Source: CTSoil-043 sp963821235
GTDB taxonomy: Bacteria; Chloroflexota; Limnocylindria; Limnocylindrales; CSP1-4
DNA length: 64,000 bases
NCBI GenBank assembly: GCA_963821235.1
Contig: CAWGCS010000001.1
Coordinates: 186,001 to 250,000, forward strand
Direction of reading: 5' to 3'
The translations under genes and the position numbers were made by a program. Each line of letters begins with the position of its first letter. The stretch's first letter is position 1. The notes under the pieces are model-generated. The model was not told the origin of the DNA. It saw nothing but the letters and a program-made list of their open reading frames with translations, and ran no database searches. This document shows positions 53,109 to 61,464 of the stretch, piece by piece.

Positions 53109-53267
53109 CTCGTCTTCCTTCGGCTGCTTCGTGCTGCCGCTTCGTGCTGCCGTCCAGCGTACGCCTGCCGCGTCGCGGCGGCCGTGGCACGGCGGCCGTC
53201 TCCCCCACGGGACGGCCGCCGTGTGCGTCGGAGGCGGTGGGCGCGCGACGTCGGGCGCCCAGGGCGG

Positions 53268-54671
53268 TCAGACCGCCGGCACGATGTTCTGGTTGTTGTG
53301 GAAGACGTTCTGCGGGTCGTAGCGACGCTTGACGGCGGTCAGCCGCTGGTAGGTCACGCCCGGGTAGGCCTCGCGCACGCGGGCCGGCCCCTCGTCCTCG
53401 AGGAAGTTGCTGTAGACGCCGGCCCCCGCGGGACGGAGCGCCTCGAAGAGCGCCTCGACCCAGGCCTTGTGGACCGGGGCCTCCGCCGGGTCCAGGAACG
53501 GGCTGATGATCGTGAGCAGGATCTGACGGTCGCGGAAGGCGAAGGCCGTCGCCTCCGTCGGGACCCGGGACATCGCCCCGCCGAGGACGCGGACCTGGAC
53601 GATCGCCATCGGCGACGAGCGGCGGTCCATGAAGTCGAGGATCGTGTCGACGGCCCCGTCGTCGAGGGCCGGCAGGAAGAGGGATCGGGTGACGCTCGCC
53701 ATCGGCGCTTCCGGACCACCCAGCTCGTAGATCGCCGGGTACGGCATCGGCCCGACCATCTCCCCGAGCGGCGCCGCCACGTCGCGATACGGAGCGATCG
53801 CGGCCCGGCCCGCCTCGGCGTCGCCGTCGTTCACGAGGCCGACGAGGAACACCAGCCGGCCGTGGTGCTCGGCCGGCACGAACGGCATCGGGGGGGCGGC
53901 CATGAGCATGGCGATCGTGGTCAGGCTCTCCGGCGCGCTCGCCGCGATCGGCACGTGGCTGCGCAGGACGTCGCGCGTCGCCGGCATGATCAAGGCGCCG
54001 CCGAAGACCGTGCCGATCGGGTGGATCCGGTACTCGAAGCGCGTGACGATGCCGAAGTTGCCGCCCCCGCCGCGAACGGCCCAGAAGAGGTCGGGGTGCT
54101 CGTCCGCGCTGGCCCGGATGACCTCGCCGTCGGCGGTCACCAGCTCGACCGCGAGGAGGGCATCGATCGTCAGGCCGTGCTTGCGGGCCAGCCAGCCGAC
54201 GCCTCCGCCCAGGGTGAGCCCACCGAGGCCGACGGTGCCGGTGTCCCCCAGCGGGGTGGTGAAGCCCTTGGCGAAGGTCGCCTTGACGTACTCCCCGGCC
54301 AGGACGCCGCCCTGCGCGGTCGCGACGCGAGCGTCCGGGTCCACCGTGATGGCCTTCATCGCGGAGAGGTCCACCACGACGGCCCCGTCGGCCACGCCGT
54401 GGCCGGCCAGGCTGTGACCGCCGGAGCGGACGGCGAGCGGATAGCCGGCCTGGCGGGCGAAGCGGACGACGCGGGCCACCTCGGCGCTGTCCGCCGGCTT
54501 GACGATCGCCGCCGGGCGGCGGTCGACGATCCGATTGGCCACGCGGCGGGCATCGTCGTAGTCGGCATCCCCGGGCAGGATGACCGCGCCGCGCAGGCCG
54601 CCGGCCAGGACGGCCAGGTCGCTCGAGGGGGCGGTGGAAGCGGCCAGGTCGGTCGCGGACGGGACGTTCAT
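53268..54671 (-). CDS. FAD-linked oxidase (BBE-like, single covalent attachment)
   Basis: 467 residues of the berberine-bridge-enzyme/6-HDNO-type PCMH oxidase family. RSGGHSLAGHG holds the His that bonds FAD at 8-alpha. The second, cysteinyl attachment site typical of bicovalent members is replaced (LGDTGTVGLGGLTLGGGVGWLARKHGL has Asp where Cys would be). The substrate domain follows, then the C-terminal BBE motif YDPQNVFHNNQNI. The ATG at 54671 is the first Met in a sensible context. Substrate unknown (sugar, alcohol or alkaloid). Confidence 0.88.
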   Translation of the reverse strand: MNVPSATDLAASTAPSSDLAVLAGGLRGAVILPGDADYDDARRVANRIVDRRPAAIVKPADSAEVARVVRFARQAGYPLAVRSGGHSLAGHGVADGAVVVDLSAMKAITVDPDARVATAQGGVLAGEYVKATFAKGFTTPLGDTGTVGLGGLTLGGGVGWLARKHGLTIDALLAVELVTADGEVIRASADEHPDLFWAVRGGGGNFGIVTRFEYRIHPIGTVFGGALIMPATRDVLRSHVPIAASAPESLTTIAMLMAAPPMPFVPAEHHGRLVFLVGLVNDGDAEAGRAAIAPYRDVAAPLGEMVGPMPYPAIYELGGPEAPMASVTRSLFLPALDDGAVDTILDFMDRRSSPMAIVQVRVLGGAMSRVPTEATAFAFRDRQILLTIISPFLDPAEAPVHKAWVEALFEALRPAGAGVYSNFLEDEGPARVREAYPGVTYQRLTAVKRRYDPQNVFHNNQNIVPAV

Positions 54672-54811
54672 GGAATCACACCTCGGCTGGGTCAACGACG
54701 TGCATGCTCGCATGGACGCCGCGACCACCGAACCGGCGGATGCCGGGTCCGGCCATCGTCGTATGTCCATGCCCCCGGCGCCGCGGGCCGGGTCCTGATG
54801 CGATCCGCCGG

Positions 54812-55276
54812 TCAGGCCGGGGCGTCGGTCTCGAGGGCCCGTCCGCGGTACGACTCGTAGTCGGGCTGGGTCCGCTCGTAGCTGCTCTCCATGAGCGGCG
54901 AGGAGACCATGAAGTCGGCCGAGGCCCGGTTGCAGGCGATCGGGATGTTCCAGACGACGGCGAGGCGGAGGAGCGCCTTCACGTCGGGGTCGTGGGGCTG
55001 CGGCTCCAGCGGATCCCAGAAGAAGACGAGGAAGTCCACCTTGCCCTCGGCGATGAGGGCGCCGAGCTGCTGGTCGCCGCCCAGCGGGCCGCTCTGGAGC
55101 TTGGCGACCGCCTGGCCCAGCTCGCGCTCGAGGAGCAGGCCGGTGGTGCCCGTCGCCCACAGCTCGTGGCGGGCCAGGAAGGCCAGGTTGTAGCGCGCCC
55201 ACTCGACGAGGTCGCGCTTCTTGTTGTCGTGGGCCACCAGGGCGATGCGGAGGCGCTGCGGGGCGTCGGGCGTCAT
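54812..55276 (-). CDS. mgsA: methylglyoxal synthase
   Basis: 154 residues converting dihydroxyacetone phosphate to methylglyoxal. VAHDNKKRDLVEW (14-26), ATGTTG, then SGPLGGDQQLGALIAEG, the catalytic-Asp region FFWDPLEPQPHDPDVKALLRL and IPIACNRASADF are family signatures. It relieves sugar-phosphate stress. The AldA-type dehydrogenase 6 kb away could handle lactaldehyde formed from methylglyoxal, but they are not in one operon. Confidence 0.95.
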   Translation of the reverse strand: MTPDAPQRLRIALVAHDNKKRDLVEWARYNLAFLARHELWATGTTGLLLERELGQAVAKLQSGPLGGDQQLGALIAEGKVDFLVFFWDPLEPQPHDPDVKALLRLAVVWNIPIACNRASADFMVSSPLMESSYERTQPDYESYRGRALETDAPA

Positions 55277-55382
55277 GGAACCACCTCGTGCTGGGTGGGG
55301 GGCGGCGCTGGGCCGCTGGTTCCCGGCCAGCGTACCGCGGGGATCCGTGTGCATGGGCCTCACGCGATCGGCCTCTTTCGGG

Positions 55383-55388
55383 TACAAT
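55383..55388 (+). promoter_or_regulatory. -10 box TACAAT
   Basis: TACAAT close to consensus, giving a leader of about 80 nt before ATG 55476. Confidence 0.5.
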
Positions 55389-55475
55389 GGCACTTCCCCT
55401 GACCGGCGGCGACGCCGTCGACCACGGTCCGCTCGGTCGCGGAGCGGGTGGTCCGGCACATCCTCGGAGGCGAAC

Positions 55476-55661
55476 ATGGCATCTCCCATCCCGCGCCGAC
55501 CCGTCGTCGACCCGGGACCCCGGCACGTCATCGCCGAGTACCGCCATCGCCTCCAGCACGTCATCTGCGAGTGCGGCTGGCAGGGCAGCAGCGCGTCGCC
55601 GGACGCCCGGCCCTCCGAGTGGAGCTCCCACGTCGCGGCCCATCGCACCGGGTCGCGCTGA
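55476..55661 (+). CDS. 61-residue small protein with CxC...H...H motif
   Basis: A short basic protein. After RHVIAEYRHRLQHVI comes CECGW, then HVAAH about 20 residues later, a possible Cys2His2 zinc site. A CGGAGG site lies 6-7 bases upstream of the ATG and a TACAAT promoter precedes it. Composition is coding-like. Function unknown. Confidence 0.6.
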   Translation: MASPIPRRPVVDPGPRHVIAEYRHRLQHVICECGWQGSSASPDARPSEWSSHVAAHRTGSR

Positions 55662-55793
55662 CCGCACCGTCGCCGCCTTCCTGACGACGCGCCGAGCGCC
55701 GCTCCCCCGGGACCGGCGCTCGTTCGATTCCCGGGGCCGCTACGCTGCTCCCGTGTCCCGTGCCGTCCCGCAGGTCCACCGAGGAGCAGAATC

Positions 55794-56972
55794 GTGAGCT
55801 TTACCTACGCGGTCGTTGGGGCGGGGCGCCAGGGAACCGCCGCCGCGTACGACATGGCCCGCTTCGGCGATGCCGCGCGGGTCAAGGTGGCGGATGCCGA
55901 TCGGGAGGCCGCCGCGCGTGCCGCGACGCGGGTGAACGCCCTCCTCGGGCGGTCGGTGGCCGAGCCGTTCGCCGTCGATGTCGCGAATCGGGCTGCCCTC
56001 CGCGAGTTCCTCGGCGACGTCGACTCGTTCCTGTCGGCGGTTCCCTACTGGCACAACCCGGCGATCGCCCGGGTCGCCATCGAGGCCCGGGCGAGCATGA
56101 CTGACCTGGGCGGCAACACCGACCTCGTCCGCGAGCAGCTGGCCCTCTCGGCCGAGGCCGAGGCCGCTGGGATCGCCATGATCCCCGACTGCGGCCAGGT
56201 GCCGGGCATGGGCACCAGCCTCACCGTCTACGCGATGTCGCTCCTCGACGAGACCGACGAGGTCACCTTCTGGGATGGCGGCAACCCGCTGCACCCGAAG
56301 CCGCCGTTCAGCTACATCCTCACCTTCAACATCGCCGGGCTCACGAACGAGTATCACGGCGTCGCCCACTTCCTCCGCGGAGGTCGGCGCGTCGAGGTGC
56401 CGACCTTCCGCGAGGAGGACTACGAGCTCGTCGACTTCGCGGCGCCGATCGGCCGGATGGAGGCCTTCGTGGCCGGCGGCGGGACCTCGACCATGCCCTG
56501 GACCTTCGAGGGGAAGCTGAAGACGCTCTGGAACAAGACGCTCCGCTGGCCCGGGCACTTCGCCGCCTGGAAGGCCTACATGGACGCCGGCCTGCTCGAG
56601 ACCGAGCCGATCGTGGTCGGCGGGGCGCGCGTCGTCCCCCGCGACGTCCTCCACGCCCTCCTCGACCCGAAGCTCCGGGCGAAGCCGGGTGAGCCCGACC
56701 TCGTGATCGTGCGGATCCTCGCCAGGGGCCGCAAGGACGGCCGGGCCGCGGGCGTCGTCGTAGAGCTGATCGATCGCTACGACGAGGCGACGGGCTTCAC
56801 GGCGATGGAGCGGACGACCGGGTGGGACGGCTCCATCAAGGCGATCCTCAACGCCCGTGGGATCACGCCGCGGGGCGCTCATCCCGCCGAAGTCGCCGTC
56901 CCCGGTCCCCTCTACGCCGCGGAGCTGCGGCGTCGCGGATTCAGCCTGACGGAGACTCCGGTCGCCGGCTGA
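55794..56972 (+). CDS. saccharopine dehydrogenase-like / L-lysine dehydrogenase-like oxidoreductase
   Basis: 392 residues. The NAD(P)-binding Rossmann motif VVGAGRQGTAAAYDMARFG (7-25) is followed by the saccharopine-dehydrogenase-family domain: VPYWHNPAIARVAIEA, MTDLGGNTDLVREQLALS, DCGQVPGMGTSLTVYAM. It is similar in arrangement to lysine 6-dehydrogenases and related carboxynorspermidine-type enzymes. GTG start with GAGGAG upstream, TACGCT box at 55741-55746. It lies just upstream of the IclR operon on the same strand but separated by 130 bp and a palindromic control region. Confidence 0.85.
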   Translation: MSFTYAVVGAGRQGTAAAYDMARFGDAARVKVADADREAAARAATRVNALLGRSVAEPFAVDVANRAALREFLGDVDSFLSAVPYWHNPAIARVAIEARASMTDLGGNTDLVREQLALSAEAEAAGIAMIPDCGQVPGMGTSLTVYAMSLLDETDEVTFWDGGNPLHPKPPFSYILTFNIAGLTNEYHGVAHFLRGGRRVEVPTFREEDYELVDFAAPIGRMEAFVAGGGTSTMPWTFEGKLKTLWNKTLRWPGHFAAWKAYMDAGLLETEPIVVGGARVVPRDVLHALLDPKLRAKPGEPDLVIVRILARGRKDGRAAGVVVELIDRYDEATGFTAMERTTGWDGSIKAILNARGITPRGAHPAEVAVPGPLYAAELRRRGFSLTETPVAG

Positions 56973-57061
56973 CGGCGGCGGTGACGCGGCGCAGCGACCA
57001 CATCGCGGCCCGCGCTGAACCCCCGGCGGAGCCGTCGGAGGGCTTGACCGTCGGCGGATAA

Positions 57062-57098
57062 TTGGTGCGGTCAACGCACCAAGGGTTCACTAGGTGAA
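57062..57098 (+). promoter_or_regulatory. two adjacent palindromes, likely IclR operators
   Basis: TTGGTGCG (57062-57069) and CGCACCAA (57075-57082) form a perfect 8-bp inverted repeat with a 5-base spacer. Right after it, TTCAC-TAG-GTGAA (57086-57098) is a second palindrome. Both lie within 45 bp upstream of the iclR GTG and cover the expected promoter, so autoregulation by the IclR protein is likely. Confidence 0.6.
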
Positions 57099-57104
57099 AC
57101 GACG

Positions 57105-57902
57105 GTGACCCGCTCCCTCAGCCGCGGACTCGACGTCCTCGAGGCGCTGGCGCGCGCCAGCGAGCACGAGCTCGGCCCATCCGCCATCGCCCAGCGCGTG
57201 CGACTCGACAAGGCCACCGTGACGCGCCTCCTCCGCACCCTCGTGGAGGGCGGCTACGTGGCGCAGGACGAGGCGTCGCGACGCTATCGGCTGACCGGCA
57301 GGATCCTCTGGCTGGCCCACGGCGTGGCTGTCCGCCTCGACCTCCGAAGCGTGGCCCGCCCCCACCTGACGGCCCTCCGCGACGAGCTCGGGGAGACCGT
57401 CCACCTGGGGGTGATGGAGGACCTCCGGGTCGTCTACGTCGACAAGCTGGAGGCTGACAACAGCATCCAGCTGGTCTCCGCCATCGGCCAGACGATGCCC
57501 CTTCACTCCACCTCGCTGGGCAAGGCCATGCTGGCCGCCCTGCCGGACGCGGAGCGCGAGGCGATCTACGCGAGGATGGACTTCCTGCCCCGGACCGACC
57601 GGACGATCCGTGACCTGCCGACGTTCCGGCGGGCGATTCGGGACACGCAGTGCCTCGGCTACTCCACCGACGACCGCGAGAACGAGCCCTTCGGCGCGTG
57701 CGTCGGCGCGGCGATCGTCGGCGCTGAGGGACGGCCGGTCGGCGCGATCAGCATCGCCGGCCCCCACTTCCGCATCCACGATCGCCTGCAGTACTTCGGC
57801 GAGCGGGCGCGCGCCGTCGCCGGGACGATCGCGCAGGAGCTGGGAGCCGACGCGAGGGGGCCGGACGGCGGGCCCGGCCGGGACCAAGGCGCGGCGACCT
57901 GA
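57105..57902 (+). CDS. IclR-family transcriptional regulator
   Basis: 265 residues. The winged helix-turn-helix (residues 3-60) has RGLDVLEALARASEHELGPSAIAQRVRLDKATVTRLLRTLVEGGYV. The effector domain follows, with VHLGVMEDLRVVYVDKLE, the STSLGKAMLA segment and a GAISIAGP end. It controls the lyase, kinase, FIST and dehydrogenase genes downstream; its stop overlaps the next start by one base. The effector is presumably a sugar acid or its breakdown product. Confidence 0.93.
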   Translation: MTRSLSRGLDVLEALARASEHELGPSAIAQRVRLDKATVTRLLRTLVEGGYVAQDEASRRYRLTGRILWLAHGVAVRLDLRSVARPHLTALRDELGETVHLGVMEDLRVVYVDKLEADNSIQLVSAIGQTMPLHSTSLGKAMLAALPDAEREAIYARMDFLPRTDRTIRDLPTFRRAIRDTQCLGYSTDDRENEPFGACVGAAIVGAEGRPVGAISIAGPHFRIHDRLQYFGERARAVAGTIAQELGADARGPDGGPGRDQGAAT

Positions 57903-58804
57903 TGGCCGCTGGGGAGCTCCAGGCGAACCTTGCCGGCGTGTTCGCGCCGATCTGCACCCCGTTTGCGGCCAACGAGGACGTCGACCACGGCGCCCTGCGG
58001 TTCAACCTCGCCCGCTACGCGGAGAGCAGCATCCTCGGCTACCTGGCGCTGGGCTCCAACGGCGAGAACCGGAGCCTGGCGGAGGACGAGAAGCTGCGCG
58101 TCCTCGACGACGTCGTGCGCCACCGGGGACCCGGGCAGGTGGTCCTGGCCGGCGCCGCGTACGACGGTCAGCGCGAGGCGGAGCGCTTCCTGGCCGCCGC
58201 CGCGGGCCTCGGCGCCGACTTCGGGCTGGTCCTCTCGCCCGGCTACTTCCGGAGCCAGATGACCGACGAGGTCCTCTACCGGTACTTCTCCACCCTGGCC
58301 GACGGCGCAAGGATCCCCATCCTCCTCTACAACGCCCCGGGCTTCTGCGGGGTCACCCTCGGCCCGGACCTCGTCGGCCGGCTAGCCTCCCATCCGAACA
58401 TCGTGGGCCTCAAGGACAGCGCGAAGAGCGGGATCGAGGCGTTCCTGCCCTTCCAGGGCCCGTCGTTCCAGGTCCTTGCGGGCTCCGCCAACTTCCTGTT
58501 CCGGGCGATGGCGGCCGGCTCCCCCGGTGGCACGGTCTCGCTCGCCAACTCCTTCCCCGGGCTCGCCCTCGAGCTCTTCGCCTGCGGGCGCGCCCGCGAC
58601 GGGGCCCGCGGCATCCCGCTGCAGGACCGGGTGAGCCGCGTCAACGCGGCCATCTCCGGAGCCTACGGGGTGGCCGGCGTCAAGGCCGCGATGACCCTCG
58701 CCGGGTTCCGGGGCGGGATCCCGCGGCGCCCCCTCCTCGCCCTCGAGCCAGCCCAGGTGGCGGCCCTGCGGGCGTTCCTGATCACAGAGGGCCTCCTGCC
58801 GTGA
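57902..58804 (+). CDS. dihydrodipicolinate synthase-family aldolase/lyase
   Basis: 300-residue TIM-barrel, class I aldolase of the DapA/NanA/KDG-aldolase family. VFAPICTPFAANEDVDHGAL, LGSNGENRSLAEDEKLRVLD, ILLYNAPGFCG (conserved Tyr) and the Schiff-base Lys in NIVGLKDSAKSG are present. The Gly-Ser-Asn-Gly-Glu loop differs from the GTTGE of true DapA, and the catabolic operon argues for cleavage of a 2-keto-3-deoxy sugar acid or related compound into pyruvate plus an aldehyde. The aldehyde could feed the AldA-type enzyme encoded three genes later. Confidence 0.88.
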   Translation: MAAGELQANLAGVFAPICTPFAANEDVDHGALRFNLARYAESSILGYLALGSNGENRSLAEDEKLRVLDDVVRHRGPGQVVLAGAAYDGQREAERFLAAAAGLGADFGLVLSPGYFRSQMTDEVLYRYFSTLADGARIPILLYNAPGFCGVTLGPDLVGRLASHPNIVGLKDSAKSGIEAFLPFQGPSFQVLAGSANFLFRAMAAGSPGGTVSLANSFPGLALELFACGRARDGARGIPLQDRVSRVNAAISGAYGVAGVKAAMTLAGFRGGIPRRPLLALEPAQVAALRAFLITEGLLP

Positions 58805-60213
58805 ACCGCGACATCCTCAGCATCGACGTCGGGACGACCTCGCTCAAGGTCGCGGTCTTCAGCCCCGACCTCGAGAAGCGAAGCGAGACCCGGCGCGGCT
58901 ATGCCCCCCATTTCCACGACCGGGGCCGGGCCGACATCGAGCCGGAGGCCTGGTGGCAGGCGATCCGCGAATGCTGCGCCGACCTGGCCGCCGATCTCGG
59001 CGGGGTCGGCGTGATCTCCCTGGCCGTCACCACGCCGGGGCTCACGGCCATGACGGCCGACGGCACGGCCCTCGCGCCGGCCGTCCTGTTCCTCGACGGG
59101 CGGTCCCGTGCGCAATCGGCCGCCATCCGGCGGATCGTAGGAGAGAGGAGGTTCCTCGCCGAGACGTGCAACCTGCCCGTATCGGGCGGCTCGTCGCTGT
59201 CGTCCATCCTCTGGTTCCGGGAGGAGCAGCCGGAGGTCTGGGCGGCGGCCGTCAAGTTCGGCCACTGCAACACGTATCTCGTCAAGCGGATGACCGGCCG
59301 CTGGGCCATCGACCCGTCGACCACGTCGATCACCGGCCTCTACAGCACGGCCGCCAACGACCTCACCTGGAACCGCGAGATCCTCGGCCTCGCCGGCATC
59401 CCGGAGGACAGGCTGCCGCCCCTCATGCAGTCCTACGAGCCCGCCGGCCGGCTGCTGCCCCCCATCGCCGACGAGCTCGGCCTGCCCAGGGAATGCGAGG
59501 TCCTCTGCGGCGGCAACGACGCGGTGCTCGCAGCCCTGTCGGGAGGCCTGACCGAGCCTGGCGACATCAACATCATCAGCGGGACGTGCGACATCGTCAG
59601 CGTCTGCACCGACCGTCCCGTCGCCTCCCCGAGCTTCAACGTCCGGAGCCACGTCCTCCCCGGTCGCTGGCTCACCTTCTTCGTCCTCAATGCCGGCGGC
59701 GCGGCGCTGGCCTGGTTCCGGCGCGTCGCCTGCAGCGAGATGGGCGACGACGAGTACTACTCGGCCTACGTCCCGGGCGTGCTCGAGACGTTCTTCCGGA
59801 GCCCGAACCTCGACGCCCGCGAAGCGGAGCTCCCCGAGTACCTGCCGTTCCTCGCCGGCAGCCGCTACTCCCTCGATCGGCGCACGGCCGACCTCAGCGG
59901 CCTCACCCTCGAAACCACCCGCGAGGATCTCCTGCTCAGCCTCGTCCGCGGCAACGCGACCTACCTCGGAGGACACCTCCGGGAGGTCGCCGAGCTCGTG
60001 CCCATCGGCGATCGCGTCGGGATCTCCGGCGGCGGGGCGAGGATCCGCGGAATGCTCGACGCCAGGCGCCGCTGGACGGGCGAGTTCGAGTACGTCTTCC
60101 AGGACCAGTCCTCGCTGCTCGGGGCGGCGATCCTCGGCCAGATCTACCAGTCGGGACGGCTGCCCGGTCCCGGGCAGGCCCAATGGAGCATCACCCAGGA
60201 GGTGGTCTCATGA
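58801..60213 (+). CDS. FGGY-family carbohydrate kinase
   Basis: 470 residues. The N-terminal phosphate-1 motif is LSIDVGTTSLKVAVF; LAVTTPGLTAMTADG and LFLDGRSRAQ follow. The C-terminal half has the ATPase signature NIISGTCDIVSVC and the FGGY signature region GISGGGARIRGMLDA. GTG start overlaps the lyase gene by GTGA. Substrate unassigned: family members phosphorylate xylulose, fuculose, ribulose, glycerol or AI-2. Together with a lyase and an aldehyde dehydrogenase a deoxy-sugar or sugar-acid route is likely. Confidence 0.88.
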   Translation: MNRDILSIDVGTTSLKVAVFSPDLEKRSETRRGYAPHFHDRGRADIEPEAWWQAIRECCADLAADLGGVGVISLAVTTPGLTAMTADGTALAPAVLFLDGRSRAQSAAIRRIVGERRFLAETCNLPVSGGSSLSSILWFREEQPEVWAAAVKFGHCNTYLVKRMTGRWAIDPSTTSITGLYSTAANDLTWNREILGLAGIPEDRLPPLMQSYEPAGRLLPPIADELGLPRECEVLCGGNDAVLAALSGGLTEPGDINIISGTCDIVSVCTDRPVASPSFNVRSHVLPGRWLTFFVLNAGGAALAWFRRVACSEMGDDEYYSAYVPGVLETFFRSPNLDAREAELPEYLPFLAGSRYSLDRRTADLSGLTLETTREDLLLSLVRGNATYLGGHLREVAELVPIGDRVGISGGGARIRGMLDARRRWTGEFEYVFQDQSSLLGAAILGQIYQSGRLPGPGQAQWSITQEVVS

Positions 60214-61346
60214 ACGCAATTGGCACGGCCAGCACGACGTCCACGGACGCGAAGGCGGCGGCGGCCGAGCTCGTCGAGCGGGCGAAGGCCGGTCTCGAGG
60301 GCAAGCCGGCGCTGGCCATCCTGTTCGCGACGACGCAGTACGACACGGAGCGCCTCGTGTCGAGCGTGTCGGAGCTGCTGGGCGACGTGCCCCTGTGGGG
60401 CGGATCCTCGTCCACCGGCGTCTTCCAGGACGCCGGCTGGGTCACCGCCGAGGGCGGCGCGGCCAGCCTCATGCTGATCGCCGACCGCCACGCCGGTGTC
60501 GGCGTCGCGCCCGTCGGCGACGACGCCGCAGCGGCCGGCAAGGAGGCCGCCCGGGCGGCCATCGCGCAGCTTGGCGGAAAGCCGACGGCGCTCCTGACGA
60601 TCGCCTTCATGGGTCCCGAGGAGGAGATCCTGAAGGGGATCGCCGAGGTCGCCCCGGGCGTGCCAGTCGTGGGCGGGACGGCGTCGGACCACTCCCCCGA
60701 CGGCAAGTTCCAGCAGTTCGCGAACGGCCACGCCTACAAGAACCACTTCGCCATCGCGGCCCTCGGCGGTCCGATCGGCTACGCCTTCACCAACGGCTAC
60801 CGACCGACCGGCAAGAAGGCGACCGTCACCAAGGCCGCGGGACGGAAGGTCTTCGAGCTCGGCGGCCGGCGGGCCATGGACGTCTACTCGGAGTGGGTCG
60901 CCAAGCCCGAATCCGAGATCGGCGGCGGTGCCCTCGTCTCGTTCAGCGTCCAGTACCCGCTGCTGTTCCGCCAGGGCGGGATCGCGTACTCAGCCCACCC
61001 GGTCAACAGCGACGCGGACGGCTCGATGGACTTCGGGGCGGCGATGAGCGCCGGCATGGAGCTGGAGCTCGGCGAGGCGTCCGTGAACGGGCTGGTCGCG
61101 GAAGCGGGCAACGCCGTCTACAGGGCGGCCAAGGGCGTGAGCCACCCCAAGGCCATCCTCCTCTCCCACTGCGGTGGCCGGGCCATCGCCCTTGGCGACC
61201 GGATCAAGGAGATCCCGTCCGAGCTCGAGCACGTCGTCGGCCGCCTGCCGACGATCGGCTATCTCGCGTTCGGCGAGCAGGGCTGCTCGGTGGCCGGCAG
61301 TCCCACGCATGCCGACCTGAGCCTCTCGGCGCTCGTCCTCGGGTAG
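60210..61346 (+). CDS. FIST N/C sensory-domain protein
   Basis: 378 residues: FIST_N (LAILFATTQYDTERLVSSVSELLGDVPLWGGSSSTGVF... about 35-230) followed by FIST_C (about 240-365; KAILLSHCGGRAIALG, TIGYLAFGEQGCSVAG). FIST is a small-ligand-sensing domain usually attached to kinases or methyl-accepting proteins. Here it is free-standing and embedded in a catabolic operon with ATGA overlap from the kinase gene, so it may be a soluble sensor or chaperone for a pathway metabolite. No transmitter domain, signal peptide or TM segment is present. Confidence 0.88.
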   Translation: MNAIGTASTTSTDAKAAAAELVERAKAGLEGKPALAILFATTQYDTERLVSSVSELLGDVPLWGGSSSTGVFQDAGWVTAEGGAASLMLIADRHAGVGVAPVGDDAAAAGKEAARAAIAQLGGKPTALLTIAFMGPEEEILKGIAEVAPGVPVVGGTASDHSPDGKFQQFANGHAYKNHFAIAALGGPIGYAFTNGYRPTGKKATVTKAAGRKVFELGGRRAMDVYSEWVAKPESEIGGGALVSFSVQYPLLFRQGGIAYSAHPVNSDADGSMDFGAAMSAGMELELGEASVNGLVAEAGNAVYRAAKGVSHPKAILLSHCGGRAIALGDRIKEIPSELEHVVGRLPTIGYLAFGEQGCSVAGSPTHADLSLSALVLG

Positions 61347-61464
61347 GCGCGCCGCGATCTCCGTGGCGGACGCGGAGCCGACCGGCGGCCAACCGTCGGC
61401 TTCGCGCCCGGCTACCTACGTCCTCTGCCGCCAGGCGGGCGGCCCGTCGACTCGGAGGATCACG

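Noticed and set aside
57902..58804. Calling this gene dapA (lysine biosynthesis)
   Set aside because: The substrate loop is GSNGE rather than GTTGE and it sits in an IclR catabolic operon, so a sugar-acid lyase role is more likely.
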